A DNA stretch of 64,000 bases from contig DATNQI010000085.1 in the NCBI GenBank assembly GCA_036704125.1, forward strand, positions 1 to 64,000, written 5' to 3'. This DNA is from Pantanalinema sp. (GTDB lineage Bacteria; Cyanobacteriota; Sericytochromatia; S15B-MN24; UBA4093). The notes beneath the pieces are model-generated. The model was not told where the DNA came from. It made no database searches and saw only the letters and a list, made by a program, of their open reading frames with translations. Position 1 is the stretch's first letter. The number at the start of each line of letters is the position of its first letter. The translations under genes and the position numbers were made by a program. Positions 40,748-47,425 of this stretch are shown here, in pieces.

Positions 40748-41778
40748 GAAATGATAAACTTTCTGAAAGCGAGATTCTCTCCACCGTGGAGAGACTTCTG
40801 AAAGCCCGACTCCCTGCGGGATGGTCCGCCTACGTCCGAGACGCCGATCGGGGCCACGATGGCCGGTTAGTCGTCGAAGGCGCCGATGGGACACAGGCCG
40901 TGTGGGCCATCGAGACAAAAAGGCGGGTATTTCCCCGAGACATCCCCTTCTTGGCCGACGGTCTAAGCACTCCCCTGCTCTTGGCGGTCTCCTATGCAGG
41001 GCCATCAACACGAGAGGCCCTGGCGTCAGCGGGCATCAGCTATTGCGACACGACCGGGAACCTCAGGATCATTGCGACAAGACCGGCAATATGGCTGGAA
41101 GATCGTGGTGAGCAGAAGGATCCATGGCGCCCGGAAGGGCCGCTCGCCTCGCTCAGAGGACGCTCGGCAAACCGGGTTGTCCGGGCCCTTTGCGATTTTC
41201 GACCACCTTACAAGATCGGTGAACTTGCCTCTCTTGCAGGAACGTCCGCTCCGACAACATCACGCGTCTCCGAGCTCCTGGAGCGCGAAGCGATTATCGA
41301 CCGCAACAACAATGGTGCCATCACACAGGTTGACTGGCGCAGACTACTTGAGCGCTGGACACAAGACTATGGGCTGCTCAAGTCCAACACGGTTCGGACG
41401 TTCCTGGATCCTCGCGGCCTCTCAGCATTGCCCAAAAAACTTGAAGCGATGAAAGGTCGATTTGCCTTCACCGGCACGTTCGCCGTTCCACCGGACGCCC
41501 GAGTGGCACCATCCAGGGCTGCTGCCCTCTACGTTGAAAACATTCCGGAGTTCGCCTCGCAACTCAACCTGACCCCGGTCGAAACCGGAGCTAATGTCCT
41601 CTTGATCGAACCGGCCTCGGACGTCGTCTTCGAGCGCATGGTCGAACAAGAAGGGTTACCTTGCGTCGCAGTGAGCCAGGTCGCCGTCGACCTCCTCACC
41701 GCTCCTGGCCGAGGAAGCTCGGAAGCGGCAACGCTCATGACCTGGATGGAGAAGCACGAAGATGCCTGGCGCTCCTGA
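40741..41778 (+). CDS. abiEi: AbiEi-like antitoxin/regulator of a type IV toxin-antitoxin pair
   Basis: A 345-residue protein from GTG 40741; an ATG at 40714 is also possible and neither has a ribosome binding site. Residues 35-110 contain E-T-K in AVWAIETKRR followed by GISYCDTTGNLRI, as in AbiEi_2-type proteins with an endonuclease-like N-domain. A winged-helix motif lies at about 158-195 (YKIGELASLAGTSAPTTSRVSELL). The C-terminus has TPVETGANVLLIEP and TAPGRGSSEAATLMTWM, typical of AbiEi. It overlaps the nucleotidyltransferase gene by 17 bp. GC content is clearly lower than in flanking genes, suggesting transfer. Confidence 0.75.
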   Translation: MKRNDKLSESEILSTVERLLKARLPAGWSAYVRDADRGHDGRLVVEGADGTQAVWAIETKRRVFPRDIPFLADGLSTPLLLAVSYAGPSTREALASAGISYCDTTGNLRIIATRPAIWLEDRGEQKDPWRPEGPLASLRGRSANRVVRALCDFRPPYKIGELASLAGTSAPTTSRVSELLEREAIIDRNNNGAITQVDWRRLLERWTQDYGLLKSNTVRTFLDPRGLSALPKKLEAMKGRFAFTGTFAVPPDARVAPSRAAALYVENIPEFASQLNLTPVETGANVLLIEPASDVVFERMVEQEGLPCVAVSQVAVDLLTAPGRGSSEAATLMTWMEKHEDAWRS

Positions 41779-42595
41779 GCCGATCTACGTCGCTGCGAGA
41801 GCCTTGTTGCTGGATGCACTTGACACCCTTGCACCGCATCATCCGGCCCTGACCCTCGTAGGAGCCCAGGCGATCTATCTTCATACGGGCAGCGCAGACC
41901 TCCGGGTCGCGGAGCACACCACCGATGGGGATTTGGTCGTTGATCCCGATATTCTCTCGGATGAGCCCTTGCTGGAAGGCATCATGACGGGTGGCGGATT
42001 CCTTCCGAGCGGCCAACCCGGGACCTGGCTTAAGTCAGGAACGGAAGCCAAGGCGATCGATTTGCTGGTTCCGGAAGCGGTAGCAGGTGCGCTCGGTCGC
42101 CGTGGTGCAAGAATACCACCCCATGGAAGCCGTGTGGCAAGACGCACACGAGGGCTTGAGGGAGCGCTCATCGACCGCTCTCCGATGCGCATTTCGGCCC
42201 TAGATGATCAAGACGAGAGGAGCCATCTCATCCACGTCGCCGGTCCTGCCGCTCTGGTCGTAGCCAAGCTGATCAAGATCGGCGAACGAAGCGAGCATCC
42301 AGAACGCTTGAAGGGGAAGGATGCACTCGACATCCTGAGGCTCCTGCGTGCCCATGACACGAACGAACTGGGCGCAGGCCTGCTGCGCTTGAACAACCGC
42401 CCACCATCCGCAGAGGTCACCAAGGAAGCCTTGGGCTACTTGTCCGCTCATTTCCTGGATCCTCAGGGGATCGGCCCTCAACTCGCGGCGCAAGCCGCGC
42501 ACCCCTTCGAAGACGCCGATGAGGTCGCGCTATCGTGCGCAATCTTGGCAGGCGAACTGCTGCGGGCAATTCCCGGACTCAGTGAAGGGAGTTAA
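41762..42595 (+). CDS. abiEii: AbiEii-like nucleotidyltransferase toxin
   Basis: A 277-residue protein with a nucleotidyltransferase-like N-terminal half: VGAQAIYLHTG followed by TTDGDLVVDP, where the D-x-D pair would bind metal, then a helical C-terminal half with VAKLIKIGER and KGKDALDILRLLRAHD. In AbiE systems the nucleotidyltransferase is the bacteriostatic toxin opposed by AbiEi. The 17-bp overlap with the upstream gene and equally low GC mark the two as one unit. The expected K-x-D element beyond the DxD is present (KGKDALDI), but activity cannot be judged. Confidence 0.75.
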   Translation: MPGAPEPIYVAARALLLDALDTLAPHHPALTLVGAQAIYLHTGSADLRVAEHTTDGDLVVDPDILSDEPLLEGIMTGGGFLPSGQPGTWLKSGTEAKAIDLLVPEAVAGALGRRGARIPPHGSRVARRTRGLEGALIDRSPMRISALDDQDERSHLIHVAGPAALVVAKLIKIGERSEHPERLKGKDALDILRLLRAHDTNELGAGLLRLNNRPPSAEVTKEALGYLSAHFLDPQGIGPQLAAQAAHPFEDADEVALSCAILAGELLRAIPGLSEGS

Positions 42596-42602
42596 CGGCT
42601 TC

Positions 42603-42632
42603 TTGCCAACCCCTGCCAACCTGTGATATGGT
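42603..42632 (+). promoter_or_regulatory. Promoter of the small RNA gene
   Basis: TTGCCA (42603-42608) and TATGGT (42627-42632) are separated by 18 bp, giving a start near 42639. No convincing ORF follows before the terminator at 42831. Confidence 0.6.
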
Positions 42633-42638
42633 GACCGC

Positions 42639-42852
42639 AACTTCGTCGGGCACGAGACGGTCCAGTTTTTGGGCTACAATCTCGAACAACGGGCGCCCGG
42701 AACTCTGGATGTCGAAGTAGACCGTCCCCGCAGACGGAAACGGACGCATTTCAGGAGGGCACCCACCTGCTTGTTAAGCAGGTCTAAAAACTCCCGTCCA
42801 CGGCCCGGCGGAGCCCATTTCTTCCCCTTCGGCCTCTTCGGAGGCCTTTTTT
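42639..42852 (+). ncRNA. ssrS: Stand-alone structured RNA, candidate 6S RNA
   Basis: About 214 nt with its own promoter and an intrinsic terminator, no credible coding frame. The 5' GGGCT can pair with AGCCC near 42812 and CGGGC with GCCCG, closing a long imperfect hairpin with a large internal bubble. A perfect 8-bp hairpin (ACCTGCTT-GTT-AAGCAGGT) lies on the 3' side within ACCCACCTG...CAGGTCTAAAA, which resembles 6S RNA 3' halves as I remember them. 6S RNA mimics an open promoter and binds sigma-70 RNA polymerase. The class is uncertain; the RNA gene itself is better supported. Confidence 0.5.
42831..42852 (+). terminator. Intrinsic terminator of the small RNA gene
   Basis: The stem GGCCTC/GAGGCC with a stable TTCG tetraloop is followed immediately by six T residues. 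It is one of the clearest terminators in the window. Confidence 0.9.
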
Positions 42853-42919
42853 GCATGCGCTGCGTCAGCGGAAGGGGGTATGATCGCAGTGATGACGACG
42901 AACCAGAAAGGAGACGAGC

Positions 42920-43180
42920 ATGGGCGAAGCTGAACGCTTGGATCTGAACGCGGCCGCGCGCGGCCTTGATGCGCATGATCTCGAAGCGGTGATCGACTTC
43001 ATCGGCTATCTTCGGATAAAGCGCGAACATCAAGCGCTACCGCCCGTGCTGGCCGAGGCTCCGCTGGATGATGAGCCCCTGACCGATGAGGATCTGACGG
43101 CGATCGCGGAGGCCAAGGCCGACATTGCCGCTGGACGCATGACCACAGCTGAGGAGATGAGGGCGGAGTTCGGCTTGTGA
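42920..43180 (+). CDS. RelB/ParD-like antitoxin
   Basis: An 86-residue acidic protein. Its N-terminal half is helical (ARGLDAHDLEAVIDFIGYLRIKRE, DUF2281-like) and the C-terminal half is a disordered acidic tail (PLTDEDLTAIAEAKADIAAGRMTTAEEMRAEFGL) as in antitoxins that wrap a RelE toxin. AAAGGAG precedes the ATG. A TATGAT -10-like box lies near 42879, without a good -35. Its stop overlaps the toxin start as TGATG. Confidence 0.8.
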   Translation: MGEAERLDLNAAARGLDAHDLEAVIDFIGYLRIKREHQALPPVLAEAPLDDEPLTDEDLTAIAEAKADIAAGRMTTAEEMRAEFGL

Positions 43181-43458
43181 TGACCTGGTCCTATCAGTTC
43201 TCTGACGGGGCCAAGCGGCAGTTCCGAAAGCTGGATAGGCCGATTCAGTCGGCCATGCTCGGGGCACTGGATCGACTTGCTTTCGAGATGTCAAATCCGA
43301 GTGCCCCGCGCACCGTCAAGGTCAAGAAACTAGGCGGGCGCGGCGAAGAGTGGCGTTTGCGCGTGGGTGATTACCGTGTCATCTTCGAGCACCGAGGCGA
43401 TCATCTTGTGATCCTCGTGTTGAAAGTAGGGCATAGAGGAGATGTTTATCGAGACTGA
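43180..43458 (+). CDS. RelE/ParE family toxin
   Basis: A 92-residue RelE-type toxin: QFSDGAKRQFRKLDRPIQ at the start, VKKLGGRGEEWRLRVGDYRVIFEHRGD in the core and the C-terminal VGHRGDVYRD. The conserved Arg residues of RelE mRNA interferases are present in the RVGDYR segment and near the end. Antitoxin-first order with 1-bp overlap. A GTG 3 bp upstream is an alternative start. It shares fold but little sequence with the HigB toxin 4 kb away. Confidence 0.88.
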   Translation: MTWSYQFSDGAKRQFRKLDRPIQSAMLGALDRLAFEMSNPSAPRTVKVKKLGGRGEEWRLRVGDYRVIFEHRGDHLVILVLKVGHRGDVYRD

Positions 43459-43606
43459 CGGGCTCAGCTCATCACGCGAAAGAGGCCATCCGGAGTTCTT
43501 GGACGAGCGGGAGGAGTACCTGCTGGCCATCAGTCGTCTCGAGGACGACTCAGACGTCATTCTTGGCGCTGATGAGGCCTGGAGGCGCCTTGGTCTGGAC
43601 ACCTGA
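43442..43606 (+). CDS. Small antitoxin-like ORF
   Basis: A 54-codon ORF overlapping the toxin gene by 17 bp and starting ATG immediately after AGAGGAG. The peptide starts MFIETDGLSS and its C-terminal half (REEYLLAISRLEDDSDV...AWRRLGLD) resembles the C-terminal, toxin-binding part of small Phd/RelB-type antitoxins. It may be a decayed antitoxin fragment or a real third component. The spacing of the ribosome binding site is too short to be optimal. Confidence 0.4.
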   Translation: MFIETDGLSSSRERGHPEFLDEREEYLLAISRLEDDSDVILGADEAWRRLGLDT

Positions 43607-43650
43607 GGTCATGGTGTCCGCCGTCAAGGAGCTACGACTGAGAGAAGACG

Positions 43651-44127
43651 ATGACTGAACCCCTGCGGATCCCCCTGCCCGACCTCGATGCCACCCAGCG
43701 CTTGGGCGAGGCCATCGGGCGCACCGCCCGGGCGGGTGATATAATCCTGCTCTCGGGCGACCTCGGCGCGGGCAAGACCAGCCTGACCCAGGGGATCGCG
43801 CGGGGCCTTGGGATCTATGATCGGGTGACGAGCCCGACCTTCAACCTCCTCCACGAGTACCACGAGGGGCGCGTGCCGCTTTACCACTTCGACCTGTATC
43901 GCCTGGACGCCCACGGCGTCATGGCCCAGGGCTTCGACGACTACTGGGAGCGCGGCGACGGCCTGTGCGCCCTCGAGTGGGCCGAGCGCCTGGAGGGCGC
44001 CCCCTTGCCCGATCACCTGGACCTCTTGCTGGAGCACGCCGGCGAGGGGCGCCTCGCCACCCTCACGGCCAGCGGCGGTGCCGCCGCGGCCTGGCTCGAA
44101 CGGATCCGCGTCCATGCCCCGGCCTAG
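43651..44127 (+). CDS. tsaE: tRNA threonylcarbamoyladenosine biosynthesis ATPase TsaE
   Basis: A 158-residue P-loop protein: Walker A GDLGAGKTS at about residues 36-44, SPTFNLLHEY and LYHFDLYRL. TsaE is required with TsaB, TsaC and TsaD for t6A37 on ANN-decoding tRNAs. The last residues overlap the tsaB start by 14 bp. Confidence 0.95.
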   Translation: MTEPLRIPLPDLDATQRLGEAIGRTARAGDIILLSGDLGAGKTSLTQGIARGLGIYDRVTSPTFNLLHEYHEGRVPLYHFDLYRLDAHGVMAQGFDDYWERGDGLCALEWAERLEGAPLPDHLDLLLEHAGEGRLATLTASGGAAAAWLERIRVHAPA

Positions 44128-44875
44128 CCCCCTTCCCGACGCCCCCTGGGTGCTCGGCCTCAACACCGCCTCCGAGACCCTGGGCGTCGCCCTGGCCTCG
44201 GGCCTCGACCTGCGCGCGGAGCTCTTCGTCGCGCCCTCGCCCGGCGCGCGGGGCCACCACGCCGAGCGCCTCATGGTCGCCGTCGACTCCCTTTGCCGCC
44301 TGGCGGGGATCACCCCCTCGGCCCTTTCGGCCCTCTCGGTGGCCGTCGGGCCCGGCGGCTTCACCGGGGTGCGCACGGCCCTCTCGGCCGCCAAGACCAT
44401 CTCCCAGGCCCTCGACAAGCCCCTGATCGGCGTCTCGACCCTCGAGGCCCTCGCCCAGCAGGCGAGCGCCATGGGCCTGGTGGCGCCTCTGGTCGATGCC
44501 CGGCGCGGCGACGCCTTCGGGGCCCTCTACCGCAAGGGCGAATCGACCCTCGAGTGCCTCATCCCCCCCGAGCTGGCCTCGGTGGCGGAATGGATGGATC
44601 GCCTCTCGATCCACGCCGCGAACGAAGCCCTGGTGTTCGTGGGCGACGGGGCGGCCTCCCACCCCGAGGCGGTCGCCGGCCGCTGGCCGGGCGGCGCCTA
44701 CGTGCCGAGCGAGCACCTCCTGCGGGCAGGAGCGGTCGCCCAGCTCGGCGCGAGGGCGCTCGCGGCGGGCCGCTACGAGGACGCCGTGGCCCTGATGCCC
44801 GAGTACCTCCGCGCCCCGAGCGCGGTCCCCAACTGGCAGCCCCTGTACGCCCCCCCGCGAGAGGAAGGCCGATGA
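44114..44875 (+). CDS. tsaB: TsaB, partner of TsaD in t6A synthesis
   Basis: The ATG at 44114 gives 253 residues, the usual TsaB length. The ASKHA-fold motifs are visible: LGLNTASETLGVAL at the start, VAVGPGGFTGVRTALS in the middle and PLVDARRGDAFGALY. TsaB bridges TsaD and TsaE. It overlaps tsaE by 14 bp and rimI by 4 bp (ATGA), so the three are one operon. Confidence 0.94.
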   Translation: MPRPSPLPDAPWVLGLNTASETLGVALASGLDLRAELFVAPSPGARGHHAERLMVAVDSLCRLAGITPSALSALSVAVGPGGFTGVRTALSAAKTISQALDKPLIGVSTLEALAQQASAMGLVAPLVDARRGDAFGALYRKGESTLECLIPPELASVAEWMDRLSIHAANEALVFVGDGAASHPEAVAGRWPGGAYVPSEHLLRAGAVAQLGARALAAGRYEDAVALMPEYLRAPSAVPNWQPLYAPPREEGR

Positions 44876-45390
44876 TTTCGATCCGCCCCATGACCCATGA
44901 CGACCTGATCGACGCGGTCGCGATCGAGCGCCTCAGCTTCGGCGAGCGCTGGAGCGTCCAGACGTTCGCCGGCGAGCTCGACAACCCCTCGAGCAACTAC
45001 TTCGTGGCCCTCGACGACGATCGCATCGTCGGCTACGCGGGGTACTGGCTGATCCTCGACGAGGCGCACATCACCACCATCGCCGTCCACCCCGCCGAGC
45101 GCCGGCGGTCCATCGGCGAGATCATGCTCCAGCACCTGATCACCCACGCCGCCAAGGCCGACGCCAAGTGGCTCACCCTCGAGGTGCGCGTCTCCAACGA
45201 GGGGGCCAAGAAGCTCTACGAGAAGTACGGCTTCACCGCCCTCGGCCGCCGCAAGGGCTACTACCAGGACGACGGCGAGGACGCCCTGGTCATGTGGACC
45301 GAGAACATCTGGCAGAGCGAGTACCGTGAGCGCTTCGAGCGCCTCAAGGCCGAGCTCGCCGAGCGCCTGGGGGCGGCGAAGGAGGCCTAG
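44872..45390 (+). CDS. rimI: GNAT acetyltransferase RimI
   Basis: A 172-residue GNAT enzyme with the RimI pattern: MTHDDLIDAVAIERLSFGERWS, ITTIAVHPAERRRSIGEIML (acetyl-CoA binding), LEVRVSNEGAKKLYEKYGF and GRRKGYYQDDGEDALVM. RimI acetylates the N-terminal alanine of ribosomal protein S18 in E. coli and is typically next to tsaB, as here. The usual Q/RxxGxG/A acetyl-CoA loop reads RRRSIGE, slightly unusual. A role as the missing Pse acetyltransferase is not suggested by context. Confidence 0.93.
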   Translation: MISIRPMTHDDLIDAVAIERLSFGERWSVQTFAGELDNPSSNYFVALDDDRIVGYAGYWLILDEAHITTIAVHPAERRRSIGEIMLQHLITHAAKADAKWLTLEVRVSNEGAKKLYEKYGFTALGRRKGYYQDDGEDALVMWTENIWQSEYRERFERLKAELAERLGAAKEA

Positions 45391-45395
45391 ATCGG

Positions 45396-46511
45396 CTAGT
45401 GCCGCGTGAGGGCCATGACCACCTCGAAGGCGATCAGCAGGATGATGATCAGCTCGAGGGCGACCGAGCGCCGGGTGTTCACCTGATCGGTGAGCATCTG
45501 GTACACCTCCTGAGCCGTGCGGATCTTGCCGTCGAGGGAGGCCTCCCACTCGCCGAGGCGCAGGCGCTCGGCGATCGCCCGGTAGACGCGAGCCGAGTAC
45601 AGGTCTCCTATGAACTTGAGGGCATTCTCGATCTGCTCGGTCAGCTCGATCACGTCCATGGTGACGGCCATCAGGCGCTGCTGGGTGCGCTGGTAGTCGT
45701 TGCGCAGCCAGGACTTCCAGCGGGGCAGGGCCTGCCCGCGCTCGATCTCGTGGTAGATGGCGTCGAGCTGCTCGTCCAGGAGCCTGTCGTAGAAGCGCAG
45801 CTCCAGGAGCTCGGCGTTGGCGAACTCCAGGGTGTCCACGTGCTCGGTGGCCCCCTCGGGGTCGTAGATGAAGGCGGTGTTCCAGTCGATGACGGCCAGG
45901 TCGTCCGCGAAGTAGCTGACCTTCTTGCCGAGCACCTCGGCCTGCTCGGAGGCCGAGAGGGCCTTGGCCTCGCCGCGCATGAGCTGGGCGAGGCTCGCGC
46001 CGCTCTTCAAGAGCAGGCGCTCGGCGTCGATGTCCTCGCCGAAGGCCTGCACGTAGAAGATGGTGTAGTCCTCGAAGAGCACCTCGCGCGGCGGGTTAAC
46101 CATGAAAGGGGAGAGGCGCGGCTGCAGGTCGTGCAGGATCTGGCGGCTCAGGACCTCGATGGCGGGGTTGTCGATGTAGGCATCGGCCTCTCTCACCAGC
46201 GTGTCCCAGGCGTCCGGGCACGGCACCTCCCACCGCAGCGCCACCACCCCGAAGTCGAAGACCTTGGCGCTGACACGGGCCTCGCGGGCCTGGTCGGGGC
46301 GGGGGTGAAGGGTGCGCTTGCCCAGCGAGAAGGTGAGCGGCGGGTTGCGGTACTGGAGGTGCTCCGGGGTGGGCCGGCGCGGGGTGAAGCGCGCGATCGC
46401 GGCGTCCGCGCCCAGCGCGCGACCCAGCCTGTCGAGGTCGACCGTGTCCGCCACCGTGAAGAGGTGGTAGACGAGAATCTGGCCCGAGGCGATCGCAAGC
46501 GGCATGTCCAT
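45396..46511 (-). CDS. RMD1/DUF155-family membrane protein
   Basis: A 371-residue protein similar in plan to the RMD1/RMND1/Sif2 family: a soluble N-terminal domain (FDFGVVALRW, ...HDLQPRLSPF), a helical region (LEFANAELLELRFYDRLLDEQLDAIYHEIER) and one C-terminal transmembrane helix (SVALELIIILLIAFEVVMAL). Eukaryotic members work in mitochondrial translation; bacterial function is unknown to me. No ribosome binding site is evident before the ATG. It converges on rimI with only 5 bp between stops. Confidence 0.8.
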   Translation of the reverse strand: MDMPLAIASGQILVYHLFTVADTVDLDRLGRALGADAAIARFTPRRPTPEHLQYRNPPLTFSLGKRTLHPRPDQAREARVSAKVFDFGVVALRWEVPCPDAWDTLVREADAYIDNPAIEVLSRQILHDLQPRLSPFMVNPPREVLFEDYTIFYVQAFGEDIDAERLLLKSGASLAQLMRGEAKALSASEQAEVLGKKVSYFADDLAVIDWNTAFIYDPEGATEHVDTLEFANAELLELRFYDRLLDEQLDAIYHEIERGQALPRWKSWLRNDYQRTQQRLMAVTMDVIELTEQIENALKFIGDLYSARVYRAIAERLRLGEWEASLDGKIRTAQEVYQMLTDQVNTRRSVALELIIILLIAFEVVMALTRH

Positions 46512-46639
46512 GCCAGGATGCTATCAGATTCGACGCTCGCCGTCTTTACCAAACGTGACGCCGAGATCATTCGCCTTCTCGGTGCGCCTGGGCGTCCCCT
46601 TTGGCATCATGAGGTCGTCCTTCCGTCAGCGAGGCCTCG

Positions 46640-47281
46640 ATGAACACCCATTCCCACGCCTTCTTCACCTTCGCCGCGCTCCACCAGCTCGAGGGAGCCC
46701 CGCTCGCGGTCGCAGGCTCGGTCCTGCCCGACGCGCTCTACTACCTGGCGGTGCCCTTCCTCGCCGCCCGGCGCGGGATCTCGTATCGTTCGGCGCAGAC
46801 CGAGGTCTACCGCATCCCCGCCCTGCGTCGCGCGGTCGACGCGCTGCACGCCGTGCCGGTGCTCGCCGTCGTGAGCCTCCTGGCATGGCTCTTCTGCCCG
46901 CCACTCTTGATGCTGTGCCTGGGCTGGGCGAGTCACCTGGCGATCGACTTCGTGACCCACGGCGAGGGGAGCCACCCGCACTTCTGGCCCCTGGTGCCGT
47001 GGAGGTTCAAGAGCCCCGTCTCCTTCTACGAGGAGGATCGCTTCGGGCGCCAGTTCATGATCGCCGAGCACGCCTTGATGGTCGGGATCGTGCTGTACTG
47101 GCTCAGGACGGGCTTCATCGGAGCCCGCTCGCTCGAGGTCCTGGCGGGGAGCGCGGGGCTCATGCTGCTCTCGGCCTTCAGCCTCGCGACGATGGTGGCC
47201 TACGTCGTCCACCTGCGCCAGCGCCGCGCGGGGGTGGCGCGCAGGGGGGGCGGCTGGGCCTCGGCCCTCGGCATCGAGTAG
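46640..47281 (+). CDS. Integral membrane protein, YdjM/DUF457-like predicted metal hydrolase
   Basis: The 213-residue protein has about four hydrophobic segments and metal-ligand-like residues at the N-terminus (NTHSHAFF), GSVLPDALYY and CLGWASHLAIDFVTHG, the pattern of membrane-bound metal-dependent hydrolases of the DUF457/YdjM type. Substrate unknown. The ATG has a weak ribosome binding site. It precedes the envelope operon, but a separate strong promoter starts that operon. Confidence 0.68.
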   Translation: MNTHSHAFFTFAALHQLEGAPLAVAGSVLPDALYYLAVPFLAARRGISYRSAQTEVYRIPALRRAVDALHAVPVLAVVSLLAWLFCPPLLMLCLGWASHLAIDFVTHGEGSHPHFWPLVPWRFKSPVSFYEEDRFGRQFMIAEHALMVGIVLYWLRTGFIGARSLEVLAGSAGLMLLSAFSLATMVAYVVHLRQRRAGVARRGGGWASALGIE

Positions 47282-47346
47282 CTCGCCTCGACGGAACCTC
47301 CTTGCCGCCTCTCTCGTCTGAAGGATCGGTCCGCATCCCTCTCAAA

Positions 47347-47375
47347 TTGCGAATCGATGGCACACCCCCTATAAT
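47347..47375 (+). promoter_or_regulatory. Promoter of the bamA-lpx envelope operon
   Basis: TTGCGA (47347-47352) and a perfect TATAAT (47370-47375) are exactly 17 bp apart. Start would be near 47382, giving a leader of about 44 nt to the preferred bamA start. Confidence 0.8.
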
Positions 47376-47425
47376 GTCCGCTGGACCGGAACCTCCGGTT
47401 GCCATGTCACGAGAGAGGCGCCCAA

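Noticed and set aside
42669-42947. A 92-codon open frame in the small RNA region
   Set aside because: It reads through the TTCG terminator, is Arg/Cys-rich without family resemblance, has no ribosome binding site and overlaps the antitoxin start.
44872-45390. RimI as the missing PseH acetyltransferase
   Set aside because: It is directly coupled to tsaB and tsaE and has RimI motifs; this is its normal context and it lies 10 kb from the Pse operon.
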